From Accumulibacter sp031732795 (GTDB taxonomy: Bacteria > Pseudomonadota > Gammaproteobacteria > Burkholderiales > Rhodocyclaceae): 64,000 bases of DNA. Below, one piece after another: positions 36,639-46,235 of this stretch. The first letter of the stretch is position 1. Each line of letters opens with the position of its first letter. The translations under genes were made by a program, and so were the position numbers. The stretch spans positions 1 through 64,000 of the forward strand of contig JAVMKC010000060.1 of the NCBI GenBank assembly GCA_031732795.1. Reading direction: 5' to 3'. The notes under the pieces were generated by a model. The model saw only the letters and a list, made by a program, of their open reading frames with translations. It was not told the DNA's origin and searched no databases.

Positions 36639-37517
36639 TCAGCTCACCGAAACGTCTCGACGCAGCGCCTCGATCCGTTGTTCGATCGGTGGGTGGCTGG
36701 AGAACAGATTCATCCAGCCCGGACGGCCGTTGATCCCGGCGGTGGCCACCGTTTTCGGCAATTCGCCCGCTTCGACGCCGCCGAGCCGGCGCAAGGCGGC
36801 CATCATCGGTGCCGGCGAACCCATCAGTTGGGCGGCACCGGCATCGGCGCGGAATTCACGCTGCCGCGAGAAGTACATGACGATGATGCTGGCCAGGATG
36901 CCGAACACGAGATCGCACACCACCACGGTCGCCGTGTAGCCGATGCCGGTTTCCTCTCGATTCTTGAGCAACACGCGATCGACGAAATAGCCGACTACCC
37001 GCGAAATGAACGTCACGAAGGTATTCACCACGCCCTGGATCAGCGTCAGCGTGACCATGTCGCCGTTGGCGATGTGTGCCACCTCATGCGCCAGAACGGC
37101 TTCAGCTTCTTCACGGGTCATGTTTTGCAACAGGCCGGTGGACACCGCTACCAGCGAGTTGTTGCGTGTCGGTCCGGTGGCGAAAGCATTCGGCTCCCCT
37201 TCGTAGATCGCCACTTCCGGCATCGACAAACCAGACTTGTCGGCAAAACGGCGGACTGTTTCCAGCAGCCAGAATTCGGTCGAATTCGCCGGTGTTTCGA
37301 TCACCTGGGCGCCGGTGGTCCATTTGGCGATCGCTTTCGACATCCACAAGGAAATGAACGCGCCGCCAAAGCCCATGATCAAGGCAAAACCGAGTAATTT
37401 GCCGAGATCGAGCCCGCTGCCGGTCAGATAACGATTGGCGCCGGTCAGCGTGGTGATCAAGCCGAGCACCACCATGATTGCCAGGTTGGTGCCAATGAAC
37501 AACAAAATTCGTTTCAT
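36639..37517 (-). CDS. htpX: Membrane metalloprotease HtpX
   Basis: 292 residues. Two N-terminal membrane helices (ILLFIGTNLAIMVVLGLI and LLGFALIMGFGGAFISL), the zinc motif HEVAH in AEAVLAHEVAHIANGDMV, two further helices, and the third zinc ligand in EFRADAGAAQL. It degrades misfolded inner-membrane proteins alongside FtsH. The length is typical for the family. Its gene is separated from terC by about 107 bases. Confidence 0.95.
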   Translation of the reverse strand: MKRILLFIGTNLAIMVVLGLITTLTGANRYLTGSGLDLGKLLGFALIMGFGGAFISLWMSKAIAKWTTGAQVIETPANSTEFWLLETVRRFADKSGLSMPEVAIYEGEPNAFATGPTRNNSLVAVSTGLLQNMTREEAEAVLAHEVAHIANGDMVTLTLIQGVVNTFVTFISRVVGYFVDRVLLKNREETGIGYTATVVVCDLVFGILASIIVMYFSRQREFRADAGAAQLMGSPAPMMAALRRLGGVEAGELPKTVATAGINGRPGWMNLFSSHPPIEQRIEALRRDVSVS

Positions 37518-37698
37518 GGAAGCTCCGTGCTAATGCGCTGTCGGCACGAAAGTCGATCTGAACCGACAGACGGTGGTGAATAAATCTACTGCGCGGCCAC
37601 TCTGCGTCGTTGCTTACTCGCTGACTCCTCGCCTATCCACTGGATAGGTCTCGTCGTTCGCTCGCTCGCGCCTAGCCTCTTGGCCCGAACCTCCCAGA
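37518..37698. other. Intergenic region with short hairpin
   Basis: Contains CCTATCC (37632-37638) and GGATAGG (37642-37648) around a three-base loop, embedded in pyrimidine-rich TCGCTGACTCCTCGC-like sequence. It may terminate the hpf-like transcript or be a decayed repeat. Confidence 0.45.
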
Positions 37699-38082
37699 TC
37701 AGGTCTCGGTGGTGGTTCGGGGAGGCGCATCCGCTGCCACTTCAGGCCGATCGGTGATCCGTGAGCGCTCATGGCGTTGCTGACGACGACGCGCCATCCG
37801 ACGGGCCAGCGTGTGTCCCGCACGATCGGTAGCACGGTCGATGGCGACGAACACATCGGCCTGCGTGTCTTCAATTACGATAGCGCTTGCTCCGGGAAGA
37901 TTGAGACGAATCTGGCAGCACTTGTCCTCACCCCCACGCGGACCGTTGAGATCCACCAGACGGACGGACAGCTTGCGCACATGCTGATTTGCCCAATCCA
38001 GGGCAAAGCGGAGGCGTCGCTCGATATGCGCGCGTAAAGTGGGGGTAAGCAACAATCCACGGGCTTGAATGACGATCTGCAT
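37699..38082 (-). CDS. HPF/RaiA-family ribosome-associated protein
   Basis: 127 residues from the ATG at 38082 (MQIVIQARGLLLTPTLRAHI), preceded by AGGAG. The fold is the short HPF/RaiA beta-alpha-beta domain: RLRFALDWANQHVRKLSVRL, CQIRLNLPGASAIVIEDTQA and VFVAIDRATDRAGHTLARR. The basic ARRMARRRQQRHER stretch fits rRNA contact, and a Pro/Thr-rich tail ends the protein. Relatives occupy the A/P-site region of idle ribosomes. This copy lacks the long dimerisation tail of long HPF. It is transcribed away from nhaR across a shared palindromic region. Confidence 0.82.
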   Translation of the reverse strand: MQIVIQARGLLLTPTLRAHIERRLRFALDWANQHVRKLSVRLVDLNGPRGGEDKCCQIRLNLPGASAIVIEDTQADVFVAIDRATDRAGHTLARRMARRRQQRHERSRITDRPEVAADAPPRTTTET

Positions 38083-38148
38083 GGGATGATTCTCCTGTAG
38101 GCCAAAATGGTGGACATAGTCTAGGAAAAGCAAAATCATCTAACAATT

Positions 38149-38172
38149 CGAATATTTAAATTCAAATATTCG
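38149..38172. promoter_or_regulatory. Perfect AT-rich palindrome, candidate operator
   Basis: CGAATATTT (38149-38157), six bases, then AAATATTCG (38164-38172), in the 137-base gap between the divergent hpf-like gene and nhaR. Another TTCGAATC follows at 38178. Size and position suit a dimeric or tetrameric regulator such as NhaR itself, but there is no direct evidence. Confidence 0.55.
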
Positions 38173-38219
38173 TTTTTTTCGAATCATAAGAATTTGAGAG
38201 ATCGGAAAATCACCCGACG

Positions 38220-39221
38220 ATGCCTGCACTGAACTTCAAACATCTCCGCTATTTCTGGGTGGTCGCCAAATCGGGTTCGATTGCTCGTGCCAGCCAGCAG
38301 TTGTATCTGACCCCACAATCAATCAGTGGCCAACTCAACGAACTCGAAGAAAGTCTGGGCGTCGAACTGTTCCGCCGCGTCGGCCGTGGCCTGGAACTCA
38401 CCGTCACTGGTCAGCGCATCCTGAGTTATGCTGAAGAGATATTCGCCCTGGGCGACGAACTGCTTGACGTGATACGCGATCAGTCGGCGGTGCGCAGCCT
38501 GCCATTTGCCATTGGCATTGCCGACGTAGTCCCCAAGTCAGTGGCTTATCTGCTGGTCGAACCGGCGCTACGCTTGTCGGAACCAGTCAGGCTGATCTGC
38601 CGTGAAGGACGGTTGACCGCGCTGCTCGCCGACTTGGCCGTTCATCGGCTGGACATGGTCATCGCCGACCGCCCGATGCCGGCGAACCTGAACGTTCGCG
38701 GTTACAGCCATTTGCTTGGCGAAAGCGATCTGACGGTTTTCGGAACCGACAAGTTATTGAAAACCTTGTCCGGCGATTTCCCCGCCTTGCTTGCCGATGC
38801 ACCGCTGCTCCTTCCCGGCGAGGATGCCGCGATCCGCCCCCGTCTCGAACACTGGCTGGCCGCCCAGCGCTTGCATCCTCGGGTGATCGGTGAATTCGAC
38901 GACAGCGCACTGGTCAAGGCGTTCGGTCAGGCGGGCGCCGGGTTGTTCGTCGCCCCCACGGCTTTGGCGGCGCACATCTGCCAGCAGCACCAAGTCGTCG
39001 CCGTCGGCCGTATCGATTCGATCAACGAGCAACTGTTCGCGATCACCACGGAACGGCGTCTGACGCATCCAGCAATCGTCGCCATCAGCCAGACCGCGCG
39101 CAACGAGGTTTTCGGCGCCGCACCGACGGCAGGCGGCGACGGTGATCAGGCCGTAACGAAACCGGTACGTAAAACACGGGCCCGGGATTCGTTGGGAGGT
39201 GGCAAAAAAACAGCCGAATAA
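38220..39221 (+). CDS. nhaR: LysR-family transcriptional activator NhaR
   Basis: 333 residues. Starts MPALNFKHLRYFWVVAKSGS, with the helix-turn-helix continuing through ARASQQLYLTPQSISGQL, very close to E. coli NhaR. The substrate-binding domain (AIGIADVVPKSVAYLLVEPA, LDMVIADRPMP) also fits. NhaR senses Na+ and activates nhaA and stress genes in enterics. There is no nhaA in this window, so targets are unknown here. The C-terminal ~25 residues (VRKTRARDSLGGGKKTAE) form an extra basic tail. Confidence 0.9.
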   Translation: MPALNFKHLRYFWVVAKSGSIARASQQLYLTPQSISGQLNELEESLGVELFRRVGRGLELTVTGQRILSYAEEIFALGDELLDVIRDQSAVRSLPFAIGIADVVPKSVAYLLVEPALRLSEPVRLICREGRLTALLADLAVHRLDMVIADRPMPANLNVRGYSHLLGESDLTVFGTDKLLKTLSGDFPALLADAPLLLPGEDAAIRPRLEHWLAAQRLHPRVIGEFDDSALVKAFGQAGAGLFVAPTALAAHICQQHQVVAVGRIDSINEQLFAITTERRLTHPAIVAISQTARNEVFGAAPTAGGDGDQAVTKPVRKTRARDSLGGGKKTAE

Positions 39222-39318
39222 GCGGGTCGGCTGGGACCGCCCGCTATTGGGCCAAGAGATAATCCAGCACGTAATCCAACACGTATTGGCTTTTCAAGAT
39301 TGGCCAAGCGGGCGTGGC

Positions 39319-40878
39319 TCAATCGGGATCGTTGTCTTCTCCCGGCTGCGCGGTGAAATACGAGGGCTTGACGACGGTACACGCGCTTCCCGACGCCGGA
39401 TAGCGGCAGGTCTGGATCAGTTGAGGACCGGCAGCGGCACCCCAGTCCGGCCGATTCGGGTAGGCATAGACGTCGAGCGTCCAGCCAGTGACTCGTTGAT
39501 TGACCACCTCCAGGCGCCCTTCGACGAACCCATAGTGACTGGCACCGCGTGCTTCAGCGGGAATGGCCTCCAGTGGTCCGTTGTAGGCTTGTGGATTGAT
39601 CAGCACGCCACCGTTGCCGACGACCAATTGCAACGGCTGACGGGTTGCCGCGCCGGGTTCGATGCTTTGGTAGAAATGCTTGTGGCCGGAGACGATCAAT
39701 TTGACGTTCGTCGGCGGCGTTCCTTCCGGCAACTGGGCCAGTGCAGCCTGCAGGGTAGCGTTACTCAGTTTCGGCTGCTGGCTGCCGATGGCGGCCCATA
39801 CCGGTTTGTGGGTTACCCACCAGGCGAGGCGCGGATTGGTCTCCTGACGAAACCCCTGGTCGACGCGGCTCAAGGTCTGCGCCAGCGCCTGAGCCTGATC
39901 GACGTTGGCCGATTTACTTTCGGCAATCGCCGCCGAATCGGTTTGCAGCAGGCTGAAGCCATGCGCGAAGTCGAGTCGATACGCCGGACCGATCGATTCC
40001 GCGGCCGACGGATCGCTCGGACACGTGGCTGCCGCCAGGGTAGCGTCCGAGTCGCCGAGCAGCGGAGACGTCGGTTCGAGCAGATAGAACCAGCCGGGAC
40101 CGCCCTTGCTGAACTGGTTGCACAACTCGTGGTTGCCGCGAGTGACCACCCAGGGAGCCATCGACAGCAGATTATTTTCGAGACTTCGCCGGCCTGACCA
40201 GAGTTTGCGCTTACCCGAATTGCCACCTGACATCGGGGTGAAAAAATCAGCCTGCCAGTTCTGCCATTCCTTGTCGGCAGTTCCGCCTTTCTTTTCGACG
40301 CGATACTTGAAGTCACCAACGATCACCAGAACTGTTGCCTTGTTGTCGGCAGCGATCCGCTTAGCCATGTCCTGCGGCAAGGTGGTGTAAAACGGCCATT
40401 CGGCGTCGTGACAATGTTGCTTTTTGTTGTCGCGGCAGCCCATGTCACCGACGATCAGGAATTTTTCCGGATTGCGGACCACCGTCGGCACGCGCAACGG
40501 ATAGGTTTTCCCGTCGAGCTTGGCCGTCCAGGTCTCGCCGCTGGCTTGGTAACTGTCGGCAAATGGCAGAACGGCTTCGCAAACGGCAATCGGGAAACGC
40601 TTGACGTCCGGGTTGGCGCGCGCCAGCGGCCGGTCGAGCGTCGCGCCGTTGGGTGGGACAAGCTGCAAACGATGACAGGCATCGTCCTGTGGCGTGGCCA
40701 GAATCACTCGCAGCAGGGGTACGGTATCGCCACGCAAAGCGTGCGCACGTTCGCCAAGCACCACATAGGCCAGCGGCGGCTCGCTCAGTGTGACAGAGGC
40801 GGCCATCGGGGCGCCACCGAGCAATGCAGCGGTCAGCAAGGTCAGTAATCTCAACGGGCGAGTGATTTTTGTGGGCAT
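39319..40878 (-). CDS. Secreted metallophosphoesterase
   Basis: 519 residues with a signal peptide (MPTKITRPLRLLTLLTAALL, cleavage near PMAAS). Calcineurin-type metal-site motifs in order: LIVGDMGCRD, IVGDFKYR, TRGNHELCNQF, WWVTHKPVWA and VSGHKHFYQS. It is likely a periplasmic or extracellular phosphatase. About six cysteines suggest disulfides. The ~100-residue region before the catalytic domain is not a named domain. The gene is single, transcribed toward nhaR; substrate unknown. Confidence 0.87.
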   Translation of the reverse strand: MPTKITRPLRLLTLLTAALLGGAPMAASVTLSEPPLAYVVLGERAHALRGDTVPLLRVILATPQDDACHRLQLVPPNGATLDRPLARANPDVKRFPIAVCEAVLPFADSYQASGETWTAKLDGKTYPLRVPTVVRNPEKFLIVGDMGCRDNKKQHCHDAEWPFYTTLPQDMAKRIAADNKATVLVIVGDFKYRVEKKGGTADKEWQNWQADFFTPMSGGNSGKRKLWSGRRSLENNLLSMAPWVVTRGNHELCNQFSKGGPGWFYLLEPTSPLLGDSDATLAAATCPSDPSAAESIGPAYRLDFAHGFSLLQTDSAAIAESKSANVDQAQALAQTLSRVDQGFRQETNPRLAWWVTHKPVWAAIGSQQPKLSNATLQAALAQLPEGTPPTNVKLIVSGHKHFYQSIEPGAATRQPLQLVVGNGGVLINPQAYNGPLEAIPAEARGASHYGFVEGRLEVVNQRVTGWTLDVYAYPNRPDWGAAAGPQLIQTCRYPASGSACTVVKPSYFTAQPGEDNDPD

Positions 40879-41177
40879 CTGGTGTCTCCTTGTCGGTCGA
40901 TGAATCGATTACCCGGGGCTTGTCTGGTTGATGATGCGCATCCTGCGCGGTGCGGCAGCGCGTGACGGCGAATCGTCAGGCCAGCGGCACTATTCCACAT
41001 TTCGCCTCATCCACCTCTCTCGTGATTTAGTTCCTTCGACTAAATTCAATTTGAGGCGATCCTTCAGACAGCGTTAACAACATCCTGATCGACGCTTCAT
41101 TCAGGGTTTTGCCACAGTAACAAAGAGCAGCAACAGGGGACGGCACAGTGGCCATCCCATGGTGACGCGAAAGACGA
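40879..41177. other. Divergent intergenic region
   Basis: 299 bases between the phosphoesterase and transglycosylase starts. It contains an A+T-rich hairpin (TTTAGT...ACTAAA near 41026-41044) and must hold both promoters. No gene is supported. Confidence 0.4.
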
Positions 41178-42044
41178 ATGAGAATGATACACAGTTTTAT
41201 CCTCTGCCTGTCATTGATCGTTGGTGCGACGAGTGCGATCGCCCAAGCCGAGAATTATCTCGAAGCGCCCCGGGTAGTCGCCGCTCTCGAGCAAGGCCGA
41301 GCCGCCGAACAGGGATGGGGGACACGCAAGAATCCCCGGCTGGCCATCGCCCTGTATTGCGATGCGGCGACGATGGGCAGTCCAGAAGGTTATTTTCGGG
41401 TGGGCCGGGTGCTGGCCACGACCGCATCCACTCGGCGCCAACAGCAACTGGCCAACGCTTACTTGGCACTGGCTATCCGGCTGGGCAATCAGGAAGCGCT
41501 CAAATATTACCGCTCGAACGTCGAAAATGCGGCGCTGGGTGACCAATGCGGAGCGGAAGAAGGGGGATTCGATAGCGCAGCCTATGTGGTGGCCGTCAAT
41601 GGCGCCGGCTTCGATCTCGACGGCTACCTGACTCATCAGCCACCTTCCAAGCAGAAAATCGCGGCAATCATCCGCCAGGCTGCCCGCGAGTACAACTTCG
41701 ACGCCCGCATCGCTTTGGCCATTGCCATGGCTGAATCAAACCTCAATGCCACCGCCGTTTCGCCCAAAAGCGCGCAAGGCGTGATGCAGTTGATTCCGGC
41801 AACACAGGAGCGGTTTGGCGTCACGCGTCCTTTCGATCCGGAACAGAATATTCGTGGCGCCCTGGCGTATCTGCGCTGGTTGCACAAACGATTCGCCGGT
41901 GATTGGCGGCTGGTGGTCGCCGCTTATAACGCGGGAGAAGGATCGGTCGATCGCTACGGCGGGGTGCCGCCTTATGCCGAGACACAACAGTATGTCCGCC
42001 GCGTGCTGCACTTCGCCGGATTGGCGCCGAAAACGAATATCTGA
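41178..42044 (+). CDS. Lytic transglycosylase (SLT domain)
   Basis: 288 residues with a signal peptide (MRMIHSFILCLSLIVGATSAIAQ; written in two parts: MRMIHSFILCLS and LIVGATSAIAQ). The first ~140 residues carry a Sel1/TPR-like segment (YFRVGRVLATTAS, YLALAIRLGNQEALKYY). The catalytic SLT domain (~165-275) has the Glu in AIAMAESNLNATAVS, then GVMQLIPATQERFGV and VVAAYNAGEGSVDRYGGVPP. It cleaves the MurNAc-GlcNAc bond of peptidoglycan, forming 1,6-anhydroMurNAc. It is periplasmic, and no secretion system cluster is adjacent, so general wall turnover is the simplest role. Confidence 0.9.
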   Translation: MRMIHSFILCLSLIVGATSAIAQAENYLEAPRVVAALEQGRAAEQGWGTRKNPRLAIALYCDAATMGSPEGYFRVGRVLATTASTRRQQQLANAYLALAIRLGNQEALKYYRSNVENAALGDQCGAEEGGFDSAAYVVAVNGAGFDLDGYLTHQPPSKQKIAAIIRQAAREYNFDARIALAIAMAESNLNATAVSPKSAQGVMQLIPATQERFGVTRPFDPEQNIRGALAYLRWLHKRFAGDWRLVVAAYNAGEGSVDRYGGVPPYAETQQYVRRVLHFAGLAPKTNI

Positions 42045-42442
42045 TCCCGACGGCAGTGTTTCAAATCAAGCAACTGACGACCGGATTCGGTCGGTGGCTG
42101 GCGCTTTGCCGCTGGAAGCTGGTTTCGTGGATGTCCTCGTCGATGAACGGTTCGTTGGGCAAGCTGTTGCACCATCGATCCGCCTGGGGATGCCGCCGCC
42201 GAAGCGCTTTGCCAGCTTGTCGGCCTTACTGCCCCAACTCGCGCCGCAAAAATCCGCGCTCGCGCCGGAGCGTGCTGCGCCAGCTTTCCTAAAGCCTCCG
42301 TCATCTGCCGGCAATGTTTTGGATGCCGTGCAATAGTTCCTTAATTTTTAAAAGAATTTGGTCCAAAATACATTTCATGAAACGCCGAGAAAAAATGTTC
42401 AGGCGTCCAATTTTGATAACCGATAATTATTGAGAGCACCCC
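42045..42442. other. Intergenic region before the PEP-CTERM gene
   Basis: 398 bases without a convincing gene; short frames on both strands have no family features. The last ~100 bases are A+T-rich (TTAATTTTTAAAAG, CCAATTTTGATAACCG), a likely promoter zone. I saw no clear sigma-54 site of the type found before many PEP-CTERM genes. Confidence 0.45.
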
Positions 42443-43294
42443 ATGAAAAAAAATCTTTCCTTACTCTTCGGACTGCTTGGTTTCTGCAGTATGGCTTCCG
42501 CGTCGACGATCACTATCGACGGTAACCTTGCGGACTGGGGAATCGATAAAACCACCTGGAAGCCGGCGGATTCGTCGATCAATTACACCGTCGAAGACCA
42601 GGTCGGCAGCGGTTCATACTACCTGAACCCCGGCTGGGGTGGGCAGGCCTACGACGCCGAGGCGCTCTACGCCAAAATTTCGCAAGCCGATCAGAAGCTT
42701 TATATCGCGCTGGCTACGGGCCACAACCCGCGCACGCTCAACAACAACATCAGCTTCGGCGCCGGTGATTTCGCTATCGATTTCGGCAAGGATGGCACTT
42801 ACGATCTCGGGATCAATATCAAGCACGCGCTGAGTGTGCAAAACGGGGTATACACCTTCGAGGATTTCGGCGTCGAGGGCGGCGTGTATTCCAACCCGAC
42901 CTGGGCTTACGGGCTGTGGACCAGCGCTGGCGCGTACACGCCTCCTGGCAGCACCGCGTACAACCCCGATCCCCTGCACCCGACACACTTGGTAGCGGGC
43001 ACCTATCGCGGAATGGCTTCCCTGGCTTATACCACCACCCCCACGACCGGCTACGGCTCGCAGCCGACCGATAATCATTATTTTTACGAGATGAGCATCG
43101 ATCTGGCTTTGCTGACCCGCAGTGGCTGGAACGGACAGGCTTTCGACATTCATTGGACCGAGAACTGCGCCAACGACAGCATCCTGGTAGACCCGCCGGG
43201 CAGCGTTCCCGAACCCGGCAGCCTGGCCCTGGCCGCGTTGGCGTTCGCCGGGCTGCTCGGTAGTCGCAGAAAAAGCGGTCGCAGCGGTCGCTGA
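42443..43294 (+). CDS. PEP-CTERM sorted exported protein
   Basis: 283 residues. Signal peptide MKKNLSLLFGLLGFCSMASA, a ~230-residue body starting STITIDGNLADWGID (the DGxxxDW motif of carbohydrate-binding/DOMON-like domains), and a C-terminal sorting tag VPEPGSLALAALAFAGLLGS followed by RRKSGR. The tag is cut by an exosortase (EpsH/XrtA type), with proteins destined for the cell surface or exopolysaccharide. No exosortase or EPS genes are in this window. The body function is unknown. Confidence 0.92.
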   Translation: MKKNLSLLFGLLGFCSMASASTITIDGNLADWGIDKTTWKPADSSINYTVEDQVGSGSYYLNPGWGGQAYDAEALYAKISQADQKLYIALATGHNPRTLNNNISFGAGDFAIDFGKDGTYDLGINIKHALSVQNGVYTFEDFGVEGGVYSNPTWAYGLWTSAGAYTPPGSTAYNPDPLHPTHLVAGTYRGMASLAYTTTPTTGYGSQPTDNHYFYEMSIDLALLTRSGWNGQAFDIHWTENCANDSILVDPPGSVPEPGSLALAALAFAGLLGSRRKSGRSGR

Positions 43295-43311
43295 GCCGTG
43301 GCGCTGACGTA

Positions 43312-46056
43312 TCAGGAAGTACCGAATACCGCCTGCCACAAGCTACGAACCGCGTCGATCCTTGACTGCTCGCCAGCCCGCTCGACGCGGGCCCGGCGGC
43401 CGGCGTTGAGCCGCAGGACGTGTTGCTGGTGGCGGAAGTGTCGGTACGCGTCACGTACCGGTATGGCCAGAGCGCCGTCGATCAGGCCGAGATCGGCGGC
43501 GATGGCCAGCAAGGCGATATTGCCGAGATTGCCGCACAATTCGGCGTGCTGGTGGGCATGGCCCAGAACCAGGTATTGAACGATGAATTCGACGTCGATC
43601 AGGCCGCCGCGGTCGTGTTTGATGTCAAAGAATTCCTCGCTGCGCGAGGCGTGCTGTTCGAGCATCCGCTGACGCATCGCCAGCACCTCGTCGCGCAAGA
43701 CCGCCGGATCGCGGGGCTGACGGAGGATTTCGGCCCGAATGGCTTCGAACTGTTCGCCGACGGCCGCATCGCCGGCACAAAACCGGGCGCGCGTCAGTGC
43801 CTGGTGTTCCCAGACCCAGGCTTGATTGAGCTGGTAATCGCGAAAAGCGGCCACCGGGCAGACCAGCATTCCCGAGTCGCCGTTCGGTCGCAGGCGCAGA
43901 TCGACTTCGAAGAGCATTCCAGCCGGCGTTTGCGTCGACATCCAGGTGCTCATGCGCTGACCGAGACGGGCGTACAGTTCCCCGATGTCGGTTTCCGGAT
44001 CGTCGTGCAGATAAACCAGGTCGAGATCGGAAGCGAAGCCGAGTTCCTTGCCACCGAGTTTGCCGTAGCCGATGACCGCGAATCGCGGAGGTCGTTCGGG
44101 ATGCGGATGACGGTGTTTGAGTTTTTGCCAACAGAGATCCAAGGTCGTCTGCGCCATGATGTCGGCCAGTTCGCTGAGTCGGTCGGCAAGATGTTCGACG
44201 GTATGCATGCCGGCGATGTCCTGTGCCAGTAGCCGGAACACCTGCGCATGGTGCGTTTCGCGCAGCAGGTCCATTTCCCGCTCGGTGTCGTCGACATGTT
44301 GCGCCAGCCGCGAGCGTAGATCTTCGCGGAACGCCTGCCAGTCTGGCGTCGGATCGAACAGGCGGGCATCGAGCAGTTCGTCGAGCAGAATCGGATGGCG
44401 GTTGAGATAGTCGGCCGCCCAGGACGAGCTGCTGATGACTTCGGCCAGCTTGCCCAGCGCCTGCGGATATTGCTGCAGCAGCGCCAGGTAGGCGCCGCGG
44501 CGGCTGATCGTTTCGAGGAAATCCAGACCGCGTTGCCAGGTGGCGTCGGCAGCGCCGGTCGTCGCGGCCGCTTCGATCAGCCGTGGTCCGAGAGCATCGA
44601 GGCGTTCACGGTTGTTGGTCGGCAACTGCAGATAGCGGCCGCTTTGCCGAAAGCTTTGCAGACGTTGACACGCCAACTGCGGTTGCCGAAAACCGAGAGC
44701 GTTCAGACGCTCGCAGGCTTCATCGCCGACGATCAGCCCTTCCCACAGGTCGGCCAACGGATGCCGTCCTTCGTCCGGGTCGGAGAACACCTGTTCGAAT
44801 TGCCGGGAAACGTTGCTGCGATGCCGGTTGAGCCCGGCGAAAAAATCGTCCCACTCGGCGAAATTCATGCTCACGGCGATCTGCCGCTTTTCCGCGTCGC
44901 CAACCGGCAGTTTGTGCGTTTGCGCGTCGTTGACGTATTGCAGACGATGTTCGAGGCGGCGCAGAAAATCATACGCCGCGCTGAGCTGGCTGTGATTTTC
45001 CGGCGTGAGCAATCGTTGATCGACCAACTGTGCCAGCACTGCCAGTGTCGGGCGGGTCTGCAAGGCGATCTGCCGGCCGCCGCGGATCAACTGGAAGACC
45101 TGGGCGATGAATTCGATTTCGCGAATCCCGCCGGGTCCGAGCTTGACGTGATCGGCCATGTCCTTGCGCGCCACTTCGCGACGGATTTGCGCGTGCAGTT
45201 CGCGCATGGCGTTGATTGCCCCGAAGTCGAGGTATTTACGGAAAACGAACGGCCGACAGATGTGGTGCAACGCCGTGAGCCATTCGCCTTGCAGATTGTC
45301 CCCTTCGTTCATCACCCGCGCCTTGATCCAGGCGTAGCGCTCCCATTCGCGGCCCTGGCTGATCAGATAGTTTTCGAGTGACAGCAGCGAGCCGACCAGC
45401 GGTCCGGAATCGCCATTTGGCCGCAGACGCATGTCGACCCGGAAGACCTGCCCGTCCTCGGTGAAATCGCCGAGCGCGCCGATCAGCCGTTTGCCCAGCC
45501 GGGTAAAGAAATCGTAATTATCGATTCGCCGCCCGTTGCCGGCGGTTTGCCCCTCTTCCGGGTAGATGAAGATGTAATCGACGTCGGAAGAGACATTCAG
45601 CTCCCGGCCGCCAAGTTTGCCCATGCCGATTACCAGCAGCCGCTGCGGCCGACCGCGGCTGTCGAGCGGCTCACCGAAGGTTTCGCTCAACTGGCGGTGG
45701 AAGTAGTCGAGAGCGAAATTGGTGGTCACGTCGGCAAGCCGGGTCATCGTTTCGACCACTTCGGCCAGCGGCGCGGCACCGGCCAGATCGCGGATGATCA
45801 GTAGCGCCATCACCCGTTGGCGCAAACGCCGCAGAACTTTTTTCAAACTCTCGTCGTCGTCGATGGTCGACTCGGCGATGAAGTCGTCGAGTTGCTGGCG
45901 GGTCAGCGGAGCCGTGACGTGTCGTTCCAGCCACGGCCCGATTTCCGGACGGCTGGTCAACAGAACGTCCAGGTAGCGGCTGTGGGTCCGCGCCATCGGC
46001 CATGGGGAATGCAACGTGATCGTCTCGGCGACTGGCGCGTTAATCGGGATGGTCAT
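43312..46056 (-). CDS. glnE: Bifunctional glutamine synthetase adenylyltransferase/adenylyl-removase
   Basis: 914 residues from ATG 46056 (MTIPINAPVAETITLHSPWP); the open frame extends further without homology. Two nucleotidyltransferase modules are visible: the N-terminal one at ~143-163 (GMGKLGGRELNVSSDVDYIF) and the C-terminal one (GYGKLGGKELGFASDLDLVY). In E. coli these are the adenylyl-removing and adenylylating domains respectively. Both keep the DxD pair. GlnE switches glutamine synthetase under control of PII. It is divergent from yhdP and convergent with the PEP-CTERM gene. Confidence 0.96.
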   Translation of the reverse strand: MTIPINAPVAETITLHSPWPMARTHSRYLDVLLTSRPEIGPWLERHVTAPLTRQQLDDFIAESTIDDDESLKKVLRRLRQRVMALLIIRDLAGAAPLAEVVETMTRLADVTTNFALDYFHRQLSETFGEPLDSRGRPQRLLVIGMGKLGGRELNVSSDVDYIFIYPEEGQTAGNGRRIDNYDFFTRLGKRLIGALGDFTEDGQVFRVDMRLRPNGDSGPLVGSLLSLENYLISQGREWERYAWIKARVMNEGDNLQGEWLTALHHICRPFVFRKYLDFGAINAMRELHAQIRREVARKDMADHVKLGPGGIREIEFIAQVFQLIRGGRQIALQTRPTLAVLAQLVDQRLLTPENHSQLSAAYDFLRRLEHRLQYVNDAQTHKLPVGDAEKRQIAVSMNFAEWDDFFAGLNRHRSNVSRQFEQVFSDPDEGRHPLADLWEGLIVGDEACERLNALGFRQPQLACQRLQSFRQSGRYLQLPTNNRERLDALGPRLIEAAATTGAADATWQRGLDFLETISRRGAYLALLQQYPQALGKLAEVISSSSWAADYLNRHPILLDELLDARLFDPTPDWQAFREDLRSRLAQHVDDTEREMDLLRETHHAQVFRLLAQDIAGMHTVEHLADRLSELADIMAQTTLDLCWQKLKHRHPHPERPPRFAVIGYGKLGGKELGFASDLDLVYLHDDPETDIGELYARLGQRMSTWMSTQTPAGMLFEVDLRLRPNGDSGMLVCPVAAFRDYQLNQAWVWEHQALTRARFCAGDAAVGEQFEAIRAEILRQPRDPAVLRDEVLAMRQRMLEQHASRSEEFFDIKHDRGGLIDVEFIVQYLVLGHAHQHAELCGNLGNIALLAIAADLGLIDGALAIPVRDAYRHFRHQQHVLRLNAGRRARVERAGEQSRIDAVRSLWQAVFGTS

Positions 46057-46235
46057 GATTCTCTCGTTCGATGGTCGCCGCGGCGTGGCGGTGCGGGGGA
46101 GTCGGCACAAGGTCTGCCGTCAAGCATTTGGCAAAGTCGTTACAATGGGCTCTTTCGTGGTTCGACGACGCCTTCCGACATTCTAGTGACGCGCACCGCT
46201 TATTGGCAAAAGTCTCTGCAAGGTCAGCACAACTG

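Noticed and set aside
39258..39290. TAATCCAGCACG/TAATCCAACACG tandem pair after nhaR
   Set aside because: Just two 12-base units in a short gap with no structure or context to give it meaning.
42045..42442. Short frames on both strands before the PEP-CTERM gene
   Set aside because: None has a ribosome site, motif or plausible composition.
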